IMG/VR virus record: IMGVR_UViG_3300046458_000167
Location: 1 to 46,737 of that record
Direction: 5' to 3' (one strand)
DNA: 46,737 nucleotides
Origin: a virus
Below are positions 6,726-13,743 of the stretch, piece by piece. The notes under the pieces were generated by a model. That model was given only the letters and a program-made list of their open reading frames with translations. It was not told the origin of the DNA and did no database searches. A program made the position numbers and the translations under genes. Position 1 is the first letter of the stretch; every line of letters starts with the position of its first letter.

Positions 6726-6974
6726 ATGACGGATTACATATCGGTTGATGTCGAACTTTTCTTTGATTCACGCCGCGGCGCAGTTAGGGTCAGACCACTG
6801 CCTGGACAGAAGTACCCGACCACCATGGTTATTGAGTGTGACAAGAGCTTTCGAGAGAAACATAAGGTGGGTGACCGCTTCAGACTCAACGCCAAAGAGA
6901 AGGCGAAGAAGACCGAAGACTGCAGAACACATCTCTACTCCAGGTACAGCTGGGGCGCCGAGCCAATCTCGTAA
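6726..6974 (+). CDS. Hypothetical protein read against the early operon (82 aa)
   Basis: ATG 6726 follows AAGGAG at a five-base gap. The product begins MTDYISVDVELFFDSRRGAVRV-type sequence and continues with RPLPGQKYPTTM and a KVGDRFRLNAKEK strand, suggesting a small beta-barrel. It is divergent from 6025-6621 (104-bp gap) and convergent with 6935-7279, overlapping its 3' end by 40 bp. The orientation implies its own promoter and expression separate from the lytic left operon. I know no function for the family. Confidence 0.7.
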   Translation: MTDYISVDVELFFDSRRGAVRVRPLPGQKYPTTMVIECDKSFREKHKVGDRFRLNAKEKAKKTEDCRTHLYSRYSWGAEPIS

Positions 6975-7279
6975 TTCTGCCCCGATCGGATAGCCTCGCG
7001 CTGATAGGCCAGCTCCAGTTTCCGCGCCACGATTGGCGATATGAGTATTACGTGGCGCGGTACCGCAAAGAATGGGGCTGAGCCCTGCGGCCCAAGTGCG
7101 TGCAGGTGATGAATCATCAGCGTCATCGCCTCTCCCTGTTCCTCGATCCCGTGCCATTCCATCAGCTCAGCGAGCGCTGTCCGTGTGCCGAGCATGGCAT
7201 GCATCCTCAGCTCCTCCGATCCTCTCTGCTTGCGCTTGTTTGCAGCCTTCGCGCTGCGGTCGGCTTGGCTGGAAGCCAT
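6935..7279 (-). CDS. Hypothetical early protein, possible small DNA-binding factor (114 aa)
   Basis: ATG 7279 has AAGGAG seven bases upstream. The N-terminus is very basic (SQADRSAKAANKRKQRGSEEL) and is followed by a helical segment RTALAELMEWHGIEEQGEAM. Proteins with this opening and with the LAELMEWHGI motif recur in Pseudomonas prophages. The arrangement resembles ribbon-helix-helix regulators with a basic leader, but the strand residues are not clear. The 3' end overlaps the convergent gene 6726-6974. Confidence 0.65.
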   Translation of the reverse strand: MASSQADRSAKAANKRKQRGSEELRMHAMLGTRTALAELMEWHGIEEQGEAMTLMIHHLHALGPQGSAPFFAVPRHVILISPIVARKLELAYQREAIRSGQNYEIGSAPQLYLE

Positions 7280-7360
7280 CGCTTTCTCCTTTCAAGCCGC
7301 TGGGCGGCAGGTGAATGTGTTCCTGCCGCCGGCGCTGGGCGACAAGTCTGCTGATGCGCC

Positions 7361-7528
7361 TCATGGGTGACAGACCTCAACCAGTTGGTAGCGAGCGCCT
7401 GTGTATGGCCGAGCAATCAGGCGTTGCCCAGGCATGGCGTATACAGCCCATGCCTGCTTGCTGCATCCGGCCATCATGGCGGCGTACTTCACCACGCTGA
7501 TTGGGTCGCTTGATTCGCGGGCGTGCAT
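7361..7528 (-). CDS. Small hypothetical early protein (55 aa)
   Basis: The ATG at 7528 overlaps the TGA of the upstream gene as TGATG. The product begins MHARESSDPISVVKYAAMM and ends TGARYQLVEVCHP. The coupling and a plausible globular composition support coding. A longer frame at 7377-8033 is a shadow. Its own stop overlaps a possible ATG (7364) of a further short ORF that I did not accept. Function unknown. Confidence 0.6.
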   Translation of the reverse strand: MHARESSDPISVVKYAAMMAGCSKQAWAVYAMPGQRLIARPYTGARYQLVEVCHP

Positions 7529-8172
7529 CAGGACGCCACCGTTTTTGCTGGAGCATTTCGCGCCGGGGCTGGGTAGTAGATTCTGAAGTCGACCAACAGC
7601 TTCCGGAAGTAGGTTCGACCAATGCCCATGTGAGCAGCCGCCTGGCGTTGGCTGACGCCGATATCGCGCATTGCCTTAATGCGTTCGGCGTTCTTGGCGT
7701 CTTTGATCGGGTCGATCTGATTGTGCACCAGGTTTGCTGCCCCGCCGTGGGCTGACTTCTGGAATTCGAACCCGTAAGCCCGCGCCATGCTATAGAGCTG
7801 CTTGCGGTGGATTCCGGTGTGTTCCGCAACTTCGCGTTGCGACATCGTTTTTGCCAATTCGCGAACACGGTCCAGATCGGCAGGGGGCGCCTTCGGCGTT
7901 TGCGCCTTGGCCTTGGCTTCTTCGATATCCGGGACAATGCGCAGGCGCTGCATCGTTTCCTTCTTGCTGCGGCGAGGTGGCAGCGGTTTTCGGTCCGGAG
8001 AGCCGACCGGCGCGGGAGCCGCTCGATAGCCATAAGGCCGTGGAGCCGGAATAGGCCCTGCTACCTCTGACACTTTGCCGCCGCGGCTGAGGAATTCGTC
8101 CATCGCAGCGGCTAGCCGGGCCGACTCGGCCTGGTTGTGCTGGATACTGCTGAGTTCGAGGGAAACTGCCAT
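7528..8172 (-). CDS. Helix-turn-helix early protein (214 aa)
   Basis: ATG 8172 has GAGG five bases upstream. Residues about 100-135 (ADLDRVRELAKTMSQREVAEHTGIHRKQLYSMARAYGFEF) read as a helix-turn-helix, and a second copy of the pattern lies at about 160-192 (AERIKAMRDIGVSQRQAAAHMGIGRTYFRKLLVDF). The two share spacing and the SQR-x-[VA]-A motif, so the protein has tandem resolvase or homeodomain-like HTH units. The N-terminal 90 residues are Pro/Ala/Arg-rich and probably disordered. It is a likely DNA-binding regulator of phage or host genes. Target unknown. Confidence 0.72.
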   Translation of the reverse strand: MAVSLELSSIQHNQAESARLAAAMDEFLSRGGKVSEVAGPIPAPRPYGYRAAPAPVGSPDRKPLPPRRSKKETMQRLRIVPDIEEAKAKAQTPKAPPADLDRVRELAKTMSQREVAEHTGIHRKQLYSMARAYGFEFQKSAHGGAANLVHNQIDPIKDAKNAERIKAMRDIGVSQRQAAAHMGIGRTYFRKLLVDFRIYYPAPARNAPAKTVAS

Positions 8173-8179
8173 GACGACC

Positions 8180-8743
8180 TCACTTGATACGAATTGAGCT
8201 TTCGCCGCGTTCGAGATGAGCCCACGACGGTTCTTCGAGCAGATCAGCCTCGGCGTCTTCGCCTGCCTCCATGCGCTTGCGCACGGCCTCGTTGTGCTCG
8301 CGGATTTCCTTGAGCTTGGCGGCGATGGCGTTCTTGTCCGGTGCGATGTTAGTGGTCACCGCCGTCAGATCGTCAGGCACAGCGTCCTCGTTATCGACGA
8401 TGACCTTCTCTTTGCCCATGGCCAGGGTGATAGTGAACAGAGGGCGCTTGATCGACTTGATGTCGGCGGCTTCCATGTTGCGACGGAGGTAATCGGTGAT
8501 CTGCGACACGCTGTTAGATTTGATCCGCTTGAGCTCAGCCAGGCGCTTGATCTCGGCATCAATCGCGGTCACGTCGCTTTCGATGTTCCGGCGCAGCTTG
8601 ACGATGTTGTCCGCCTTGACCTCGAAGTCGCCTTGGATCTCGTCCATGGCGTGCTGCAGGGCCTCTTTCAGACCCTCATCGTCGGTGTCGGCCATGGCCT
8701 GCAGTTCGGCCAGTTGGCCGGTCAGTGCGTAAAGCTGGGTCAT
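8180..8743 (-). CDS. Siphovirus Gp157-family protein
   Basis: This 187-residue helical protein matches the Gp157 family by its layout: an N-terminal Leu-rich helix (MTQLYALTGQLAELQAM), a long coiled coil with DNIVKLRRNIESDVTAIDAEI, a LKRIKSNSVSQITDYLRRNM segment, then the strand pair FTITLAMGKEKVIVDNEDAVPD. The family is known from phages of Gram-positive and Gram-negative hosts and has been linked to phage resistance and recombination modules. ATG 8743 is preceded by AGGAG and overlaps the stop of the annealing-protein gene as ATGA. The neighbourhood suggests a role with the annealing protein. Confidence 0.85.
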   Translation of the reverse strand: MTQLYALTGQLAELQAMADTDDEGLKEALQHAMDEIQGDFEVKADNIVKLRRNIESDVTAIDAEIKRLAELKRIKSNSVSQITDYLRRNMEAADIKSIKRPLFTITLAMGKEKVIVDNEDAVPDDLTAVTTNIAPDKNAIAAKLKEIREHNEAVRKRMEAGEDAEADLLEEPSWAHLERGESSIRIK

Positions 8744-9462
8744 GCTGCAGTCTCCTGATTAGGATTCGAGAGCTTGTTCCACTCAAGGGAGATTCTGGCC
8801 ATGCCTTTCTCATCCTTGCGGGCTTTCAGCTTGCGGACGGCGTGATCGTGAATCGCCTTTAGCTCATGAGCCGACTGGGCACCCTGCATCGTCTCGATGG
8901 TCGATTTGATGAAGGCCAAACGCTCTTCCTGCTGACGGGCGATTTCAGCTTCTTTGTCTTCGGCCTGTTCGATAGCCTGCTCGGCTTGAAGCTGCTGGAC
9001 GTAGTTCTGATCGTCGAACATGCCCAAGAATACGTCGGCGCTAAAGCCCAGCATGGATAGCGCCTTCTTGATGGCATCGGTCAGAGATTTCTTCGGCGCC
9101 TCGCCATCGGTCGTCATCCCGTAGCTGGTCTTGTACTGGTAGCGAGTACAACCGTACTGCTCAATCTCGCCGCGCTGGCCGTCCTGCGTGAACCAGAGAG
9201 AAATTTTCAGGGTGTGCCCTATCTCGCGACCGATGCAGACGCGCTTGTCACCCTCCCCAGCGTAAATTTCGTGACCATCATCGAAGCGCTCTTCAATGAC
9301 CTTCCAGCCCCAGCCAATGCCTACCGGCCCGAACAATTCAGTGGCCTTCATCACCATTGCGGTGCCGCTCAGGCTGGTGATGTCCTGGCCGTTGACCTTG
9401 GCCTTCTTGGTAAACCTTGTGTCGGTCTTTTCGACCTGGTTCCAAATGCTCAGATTATTCAT
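8740..9462 (-). CDS. Probable single-strand DNA annealing protein (Rad52/Sak-like)
   Basis: The product has 240 residues. A conserved core runs from about residue 20 to 160: VNGQDITSLSGTAMVMKATELFG, a W-G-W-K-V strand, then YGMTTDGEAPKKSLTDAIKKALSMLGFSADVF. The D-G-E-x-P-K-K-S-x-T-D-A-I-K-K-A-L motif is typical of phage recombinases of the Rad52-related Sak or ERF groups, which anneal complementary strands. The C-terminal third is a charged coiled coil. ATG 9462 has GGAGG five bases upstream and overlaps the stop of the GHKL gene. Exact family needs a profile search, so the role is inferred. Confidence 0.65.
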   Translation of the reverse strand: MNNLSIWNQVEKTDTRFTKKAKVNGQDITSLSGTAMVMKATELFGPVGIGWGWKVIEERFDDGHEIYAGEGDKRVCIGREIGHTLKISLWFTQDGQRGEIEQYGCTRYQYKTSYGMTTDGEAPKKSLTDAIKKALSMLGFSADVFLGMFDDQNYVQQLQAEQAIEQAEDKEAEIARQQEERLAFIKSTIETMQGAQSAHELKAIHDHAVRKLKARKDEKGMARISLEWNKLSNPNQETAA

Positions 9463-10553
9463 TTGTTCCTCCAGCCGTCAGCGCGCTTCGCCAGCTCCTT
9501 GAAGGCAGCGGCCGGAAGCCTGCTCATGTATTTTTTGTTGTCGCGATACCACTCATCCAGCGCTTGGCGCGGGGTTTGGATGGCGACTACGTGGGAAATG
9601 CTTTGCTTGTAAGAGGCCGACTCCGAAACCTGCGAGTGGAATGCGGAGTGAATAACAACGGTATTCGTCATGCCCTGCTTGACCAGCGTATTGAGCTCGT
9701 CCTGAGACTTGGCCGCGATCGCGCCGGGATGCTTCTTCTGAAAGAGCTTGTAGCAAGCTTCCTTCACAAGCTCCGTGCTGCCGTACTGGATGTATTCAAG
9801 GTCAGGGACCTGTTTTTCTATCATCTCGGCGACTTCATCCAGCCGGCCGGTATCGATCCAGGCATTCTTTGCCACGAACTTGAGATCCCAGCCGTCGACA
9901 GTTTGGCGGTCGCGCTCAAGCCTGAGGTGTTCGGGGAGGATGTCGTAGCCGTATTGCATGTCGGTTTCGCAGACGAACAGCGTGCCCACGTAAAGCTTCC
10001 CGGGCCGAGAGGGAAGGATGTGACCGTATTTCGTACCGATCACGTCTGCCATTGGCGGCTGCATGCGCAAGCAGGTATCGCGAATCTCCGCCTCAATCTC
10101 CGGCGTGATACCGTCGATGATGAACTCGACACCTTGGCTCTGAAGCCGAGTTGGCGTTTCGACGATGCACAGCACCTCGGCGCCGAACTGGTCGCTATGT
10201 CGAAATTCCGGATGCCACTGCTTATCGCCATTCAGCACTGTGACGTCGTGCCCGCTGCGCGCCAGGACCAGCAGCGCGATCTTGTAGCCTTCACCGAAGC
10301 TGCCGATCGCGTCATCTCGCTCAGCCTTGGACGTGCAGCCCAGCACCAGAGTGCTTGCTTCAAGCTTGGCAAAGCGGCTGGTGATGAAGAGCTGGCCTTC
10401 GGCGAAGGCATATTCGAATGGCGATTCGCTGTCCAGGGCGTTCTGAATCAGCTCCCGAACGGCTTCCTTCAGGCCCCAGTGGCGAACGTAATCGCGAGAG
10501 AGGGGGAGTTCGTAAACTTTCGAACGGATGTAGTCGGAGATTGCTGCGAGCAT
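9459..10553 (-). CDS. GHKL (Hsp90-like) ATPase domain protein
   Basis: The product has 364 residues. The N-terminal 110 residues carry GHKL nucleotide-binding signatures: the N box ELIQNALD (E34, N38, D41) and a glycine lid box AIGSFGEGYKIAL (G84 to G89). The first Asp-containing G1 box is less clear. The rest contains beta strands and helices without similarity that I recognise. GHKL ATPases include Hsp90, MutL, gyrase B and several defence ATPases. The true start is ATG 10553, which follows AAGGAGCAATC. The gene overlaps the annealing-protein gene by four bases, which suggests a part in DNA processing or host takeover. Confidence 0.72.
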   Translation of the reverse strand: MLAAISDYIRSKVYELPLSRDYVRHWGLKEAVRELIQNALDSESPFEYAFAEGQLFITSRFAKLEASTLVLGCTSKAERDDAIGSFGEGYKIALLVLARSGHDVTVLNGDKQWHPEFRHSDQFGAEVLCIVETPTRLQSQGVEFIIDGITPEIEAEIRDTCLRMQPPMADVIGTKYGHILPSRPGKLYVGTLFVCETDMQYGYDILPEHLRLERDRQTVDGWDLKFVAKNAWIDTGRLDEVAEMIEKQVPDLEYIQYGSTELVKEACYKLFQKKHPGAIAAKSQDELNTLVKQGMTNTVVIHSAFHSQVSESASYKQSISHVVAIQTPRQALDEWYRDNKKYMSRLPAAAFKELAKRADGWRNK

Positions 10554-10608
10554 GATTGCTCCTTGCGCCATCCGTGTGCCGGGGCGCTGCGATTGAATGG
10601 GGTAGGGG

Positions 10609-10755
10609 TTACTGCTGCTGTTTGGCTTGGCGGTGCTTGATCGCGCACTCGGCGTGGTGGACGCGCCACTTGCCCTGGTGACGATTGAAGTGGCCTGCGC
10701 CGGCGGCAACGTGCTGGCCGCACTGGTAGCAGGTGCCGGGATGCTTATTGCGCAT
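10609..10755 (-). CDS. Small zinc-finger-like protein (48 aa)
   Basis: The ORF begins MRNKHPGTCYQCGQHVAAGAG and ends in a basic tail. The pattern C-x2-C (CYQC) with a later H-x3-C (HHAEC) is a plausible four-ligand zinc site. Its start overlaps the 3' end of the upstream gene by 11 bp, and AGGCG lies seven bases before the ATG. It is followed by 55 bp without a gene and then by the GHKL gene. Small Cys-pair proteins of this size recur in phage early operons. Function unknown. Confidence 0.62.
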   Translation of the reverse strand: MRNKHPGTCYQCGQHVAAGAGHFNRHQGKWRVHHAECAIKHRQAKQQQ

Positions 10756-10942
10756 GGCGATCGCCTGCCGGAGCGCGATACCGAAGCAGCCAGATGCCCG
10801 GTGCTACCCAACCATAACGCGCTGGCGGCCCGTCGAACCCAAGGCGGTGGGCGAGCTTCTGTGCAGCTTCTTTGGTTTTGCCAGCGAACTCGACTTCTTC
10901 AAGCTGCTCGTCGTTCAGGGATGGAACGATTGGCGTGGTCAT
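10745..10942 (-). CDS. Small hypothetical early protein (65 aa)
   Basis: ATG 10942 follows GGAGGCTGCAGC and overlaps the stop of the upstream gene as ATGA. The product begins MTTPIVPSLNDEQLEEVEF and contains KTKEAAQKLAHRLGFDG, a short helical region. No family is recognised. The site repeats the local pattern of GGAGGCTGCAGC or AGGAGACTGCAGC boxes before ATG. Confidence 0.65.
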   Translation of the reverse strand: MTTPIVPSLNDEQLEEVEFAGKTKEAAQKLAHRLGFDGPPARYGWVAPGIWLLRYRAPAGDRHAQ

Positions 10943-11157
10943 GCTGCAGCCTCCAGAAGCTCACGAAAACGAATCATCTCGGCGGCGCGGATGCGCTTGA
11001 CCAGATCGTCACGCTCTTGAGCGGTGATCACCGAGAGCTCAAAGGACAGAAAAGCGGCCATGCAGGCTCGCTCCGCGATGTGGACCGGAAGGATCGAAGT
11101 CGGGATGTACTTGAGCTCTGTCTCGATCCGGTGAATTGCGATGTCATGGGGGCTCAT
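10939..11157 (-). CDS. Small hypothetical early protein (72 aa)
   Basis: I chose ATG 11157 because it overlaps the upstream stop as ATGA. The slightly longer frame to 11166 would lie within the end of that gene. The product begins MSPHDIAIHRIETELKYIP and ends in a helix ERDDLVKRIRAAEMIRF. No upstream site is strong, so expression is likely by translational coupling. Function unknown. Confidence 0.6.
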   Translation of the reverse strand: MSPHDIAIHRIETELKYIPTSILPVHIAERACMAAFLSFELSVITAQERDDLVKRIRAAEMIRFRELLEAAA

Positions 11158-11477
11158 GCTGCCCACACTCCGGCATAACGCCGCGACTCAGCTGCATCCT
11201 CAGCAGCGCACTTGGCTTCGTCCTCGTAAAGCTCCCAGAGCTCGTTCTCGATTTCCTCGGCCAGGCGCTCAGCCGCGGCGGCGCAACCGTTCTTGCCCAG
11301 GTCTTCCCGCTCGCCATGTTCGTCGTAGGTGTAGCCAGAGACGATTTCAAACTCCATCTCGCGGTAGCCGTGGTAGTCAGCCGGGCTATCCCAAGAGTTT
11401 GGGTTTCCCTTCACGCTCACTACCCTGCTGATGTTGCAGGTGAGGACGAACTCCTCGATGATCACTTCGTAAGTCAT
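11154..11477 (-). CDS. Acidic hypothetical early protein (107 aa)
   Basis: ATG 11477 has GGAGG five bases upstream. The N-terminal half is a beta-rich domain (MTYEVIIEEFVLTCNISR) with EIVSGYTYDEHGERED. The C-terminal half is a very acidic Ala/Glu-rich helix (ERLAEEIENELWELYEDEA). The overall negative charge could allow DNA mimicry, but this is a guess. Longer upstream starts lack a ribosome binding site. Confidence 0.65.
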   Translation of the reverse strand: MTYEVIIEEFVLTCNISRVVSVKGNPNSWDSPADYHGYREMEFEIVSGYTYDEHGEREDLGKNGCAAAAERLAEEIENELWELYEDEAKCAAEDAAESRRYAGVWAA

Positions 11478-11590
11478 GGTCGCCTCCGTGGCGAGCTGAT
11501 TGACCGCATTAGGGGATGCCAGCCAGGTGACCAAACCTGAGCCGTGAAGCTCGCTGGCATCTTCGAATACGGTCGGGGGGATGGGGTGGG

Positions 11591-11767
11591 TTATTCGGTG
11601 GGTGGCGAAGGGAGTGCTTGCCAGTGGGTCACGTATTGCAAGTCGTGATCGCCACTTGTGAAGAAGCTGTTGTGCTGAGACGCAATGAACACCTGCGACA
11701 GATCGGTACAAAGAACCTCAACATCTTCTTCAGGCATCTGGCTCTCAACGCTGATCCAGCCGCTCAC
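11591..11767 (-). CDS. DUF551-like small protein (58 aa)
   Basis: The GTG at 11767 is coupled to the stop of the upstream gene as GTGA, and GAGAGGAG sits just before it. The product opens SGWISVESQMPEEDVEVL and closes with VTHWQALPSPPTE. The W-I-S-V-x-x-x-x-P-E and T-H-W-x-x-L-P-x-P-P motifs are those of DUF551, a family of short phage proteins. It was too short to stand out by length, but both ends match the family. Function is unknown. Confidence 0.72.
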   Translation of the reverse strand: MSGWISVESQMPEEDVEVLCTDLSQVFIASQHNSFFTSGDHDLQYVTHWQALPSPPTE

Positions 11768-12015
11768 GGCTCCTCTCCACGGCGCCGGCGCTCGGTTGCC
11801 ATTTCCATATCCAAATCGTGCCGCTCTTCGCTGATCAACTCAGCCACGGCATCTTCGATCTCAGACATCGCTTCACCCTCGTCTTTGGCGCGGCGAATCA
11901 TTACGCGAAGAAGCTGGATTGCAGCGTCGAGCCGAGACGGGTAAACGTGAGCAATGAATCCACTACTTGAAGGCTCTTGAATCAATATCTGACCGGAAAC
12001 GTTCATCCCGCTCAT
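11764..12015 (-). CDS. Hypothetical early protein (83 aa)
   Basis: ATG 12015 has AAGGAG six bases upstream. The product begins MSGMNVSGQILIQEPSSSG and has a long amphipathic helix (RLDAAIQLLRVMIRRAKDEG) and a basic C-terminus (ATERRRRGEEP). It is the first gene after the 575-nt gene-free stretch and a terminator-like hairpin, so its expression probably depends on antitermination from the left promoter. An in-frame extension upstream to 12234 crosses the terminator and is rejected. Confidence 0.62.
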   Translation of the reverse strand: MSGMNVSGQILIQEPSSSGFIAHVYPSRLDAAIQLLRVMIRRAKDEGEAMSEIEDAVAELISEERHDLDMEMATERRRRGEEP

Positions 12016-12123
12016 CTCAATCTCCTTGCAGTTGATCAAACACACTCCACTGACCCATCGAGAACGCTTATAGGCCGATGGGCTGCGGGGATGGGGCAGT
12101 GGGGTATGTTCGGAGGGGCGAAG

Positions 12124-12149
12124 AAAAGCCCGAACTTTGCCGGGCTTTT
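12124..12149. terminator. Bidirectional terminator inside the leftward operon
   Basis: AAAAGCCCG and CGGGCTTTT form a 9-bp stem around an 8-nt loop, with A and T runs on both sides. Leftward transcripts from 13374 must pass it to reach genes 606-12015. That implies antitermination or a secondary promoter. Confidence 0.75.
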
Positions 12150-12724
12150 CACTCATGATGCTTCTCATAGTCGATGCCGCGGTTGGGAGGCCTCGGCGCG
12201 CTGTCATATCTAGCAATCTACCTATCGCGCCCACCGATTCGACTGGGGCCCTGCACAGGATTTAACTGTCCACCTGTGATCTGAGGTAATGCGATAGCTG
12301 AGGGGATGCCAGCCCATCAGGATATGTGGGTATCTCCTATTGCTCGCTCACTGGGAAGGCAGTGGCTACCTGTTGAATGGGGTGCCGTCTCTCCGGCTGT
12401 CTCGCCAGTGAATGGGTCAGCAGCACCGACCCACACAGTCAATCACCAGTCTCGCGCCCAGCGTTGGCGCCTCATTACAGGGGTGATTCCCGTCCTCTCG
12501 TTAGCCGACTCATAGAGGAAACGACGTGTTAGCGGCAGTACGTTGCCAGCCCGGCGCCGAAATCGATGTTTGGTAACCCCGCACAGGCAAGCCGTTCATG
12601 CGGGGAGGTGTTGCCCGTCAGCGCTCGGTAACAAACGATTCTCACGGTGATGCAGGTGGGCGGTTATAGGCCGCAGTTTTGTCCGCATCCCACTGCCCAC
12701 TCTGTGAATGGGCAGAAAGTTGCT
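12150..12724 (-). other. Gene-free, hairpin-rich stretch in the leftward transcript
   Basis: I find no ORF with a credible ribosome binding site here on either strand. On the transcribed (minus) strand it holds at least two solid hairpins: the CTGCCCA/TGGGCAG stem at 12693-12715 and the CCCCGCA/TGCGGGG stem at 12577-12605. A weaker GGGTC/GACCC stem lies near 12415-12433. It ends at the terminator at 12124-12149. It could be a structured leader, a processed small RNA or an antitermination element of the RNA type. None of these is shown. Confidence 0.45.
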
Positions 12725-13042
12725 TCAGACCGGCGAGTTACCGTCAGAATCTCCACTGTTCAGCCATTCAAGAACGGCTTCCTCGCCAATGGCGTTCAGC
12801 ATGTCGGTAGGGTCGGTGTCGTCGCTGCTCAGCCAATCAGACAGGTCTTCCTCTGTCATCGCTTGCAGCACCTCGGTCGAGCCGAGAAAGTCGATGACGT
12901 CCCGCACGTCCAGATCATGAAGCCGATCATCCAGCGCCATGTCCTCAACGATCTTTTTTGGATCTCCTTCGACTGTCACGGTCATCCCGCGATAGTCCAT
13001 TTCCATGGACACCTTGTCCGCCTTGAAAACTGTCGTTTCCAT
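12725..13042 (-). CDS. First gene of the leftward operon, acidic protein (105 aa)
   Basis: ATG 13042 follows GGAGGG with a seven-base gap. The product begins METTVFKADKVSMEMDYRG and continues with a very acidic helical part (DLDVRDVIDFLGSTEVLQA, then EEDLSDWLSSDDTDPTDML). It is the first substantial ORF about 320 nt downstream of the repressor-controlled promoter. In lambda this position holds N, but this protein is acidic and lacks the Arg-rich boxB-binding helix. It may inhibit a host factor or defence system; that is speculation from position and charge. Confidence 0.68.
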   Translation of the reverse strand: METTVFKADKVSMEMDYRGMTVTVEGDPKKIVEDMALDDRLHDLDVRDVIDFLGSTEVLQAMTEEDLSDWLSSDDTDPTDMLNAIGEEAVLEWLNSGDSDGNSPV

Positions 13043-13275
13043 CGTCTTGCCCTCCAGAGCGCTTGATTTCCCTGATACCCCTGTCTCCAAGGGCATCGAG
13101 GAAATCTGGTCTTATCACTCACTGCGCCCATCAGGGTCATTCGCTCAGTTCGGTCATCACCTCGCCAGAATCAGCCCCTCTACGGCTTTCATCTGGCGCC
13201 GGTCGCCTCACAAGCGCAGCGGTTTGTTTCCTTCGGTTTACTGACCTCCCACCGATGGTGCCGGGAGTGACCTAA

Positions 13276-13321
13276 CCGGTTTGGCCGGGTAGTCGTTCAT
13301 GGCGCTGGTTGTTAAAGAGCG
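13276..13321 (-). promoter_or_regulatory. Candidate nut site (boxA and small stem-loop)
   Basis: On the minus strand CGCTCTTTAACAA (13309-13321) matches the bacterial rrn boxA core GCTCTTTAACA. About 20 nt downstream, CCGG-CCAAA-CCGG (13276-13288) can form a short boxB-like loop. The site lies about 45-50 nt after the predicted start of the left transcript, as nutL does in lambda. NusB/S10 binding is inferred from the boxA match. Confidence 0.55.
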
Positions 13322-13373
13322 GCGGGTCTCTTGAGGCCCTGTCGCACCGTTGGTTTGTCGCTGCGATGGGTTA

Positions 13374-13414
13374 AAAGTAGCACTGCTAATATTGGATGTA
13401 AACAGCACTGCTAA
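13374..13414 (-). promoter_or_regulatory. Left early promoter with two repressor operators
   Basis: On the minus strand TTTACA (13397-13402), a 17-bp spacer and TACTTT (13374-13379) form a sigma-70 promoter. Two copies of the operator core AGCACTGCT lie at 13379-13387, between -35 and -10, and at 13404-13412, touching the -35. The same nine-base core in its AGCAGTGCT orientation occurs at the repressor/cro region. The arrangement corresponds to lambda PL/OL. Confidence 0.85.
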
Positions 13415-13433
13415 TAATATTTTCATCAGGTCG

Positions 13434-13460
13434 AAAGAAAGCCCGCACTTGGCGGGCAAA
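13434..13460 (-). terminator. Terminator after the DUF1654 gene
   Basis: The stem GCCCGC/GCGGGC with loop ACTTG is followed on the minus strand by TTTCTTT. It ends the DUF1654 transcript before it reaches the left promoter. Confidence 0.75.
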
Positions 13461-13473
13461 GAGGGATGCATGG

Positions 13474-13725
13474 TCAGTTTTCTTTCGGGACGGTCCAGAA
13501 CAGCTGAATCAGTCCATCGTCCCGATGAGCAATGGTGACGTTATCGTTTTCGGCGATCTCGTCGAGGATACGGTCCCAGTCGGCCGGATCGTCATTCGCG
13601 GACCGCTCCAGAAGAACGGATTTTGAGGTTTGCGCCCTGGGCGTGTTGATCGCCCGCTGTACGCGCATGCCGAGCAGTTCGTAGGAAGTGGGTTCTGCGG
13701 GTGCCTGAGGTTTCTGCTTTGCCAT
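13474..13725 (-). CDS. DUF1654 protein, LexA-controlled
   Basis: The 83-residue product contains the DUF1654 core: TSYELLGMRVQRAINTPRAQ, then DDPADWDRILDEIAENDNVTI, then HRDDGLIQLFWTVP. DUF1654 genes are common in Pseudomonas chromosomes and prophages and belong to the SOS regulon; members have been tied to nuclease-related functions in the DNA damage response. ATG 13725 follows AAGGAGG. A LexA box (13744-13759) lies 18 bp upstream, and strong terminators flank the gene on both sides, so it is a single SOS-inducible transcription unit inside the immunity region. Confidence 0.88.
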   Translation of the reverse strand: MAKQKPQAPAEPTSYELLGMRVQRAINTPRAQTSKSVLLERSANDDPADWDRILDEIAENDNVTIAHRDDGLIQLFWTVPKEN

Positions 13726-13743
13726 ATGGTCCTCCTTGGTGTG

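Noticed and set aside
7167-7364. 65-codon minus-strand ORF overlapping the stop of 7361-7528 as ATGA
   Set aside because: It overlaps the well-supported gene 6935-7279 by more than 110 bp in another frame, and after the first 30 residues its composition is not protein-like. A short peptide cannot be excluded.
9417-10640. Long plus-strand ORF (407 codons)
   Set aside because: It is the complement of the GHKL ATPase gene, with no start site or domain. The minus-strand frame has clear motifs.
12725-13042. First leftward gene as an N antiterminator
   Set aside because: Position fits, but the product is strongly acidic and lacks an Arg-rich helix, so the call is not supported.
13238-13300. 20-codon leader peptide in the left transcript
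   Set aside because: There is an ATG but no convincing ribosome binding site, and the sequence overlaps the boxB-like loop.
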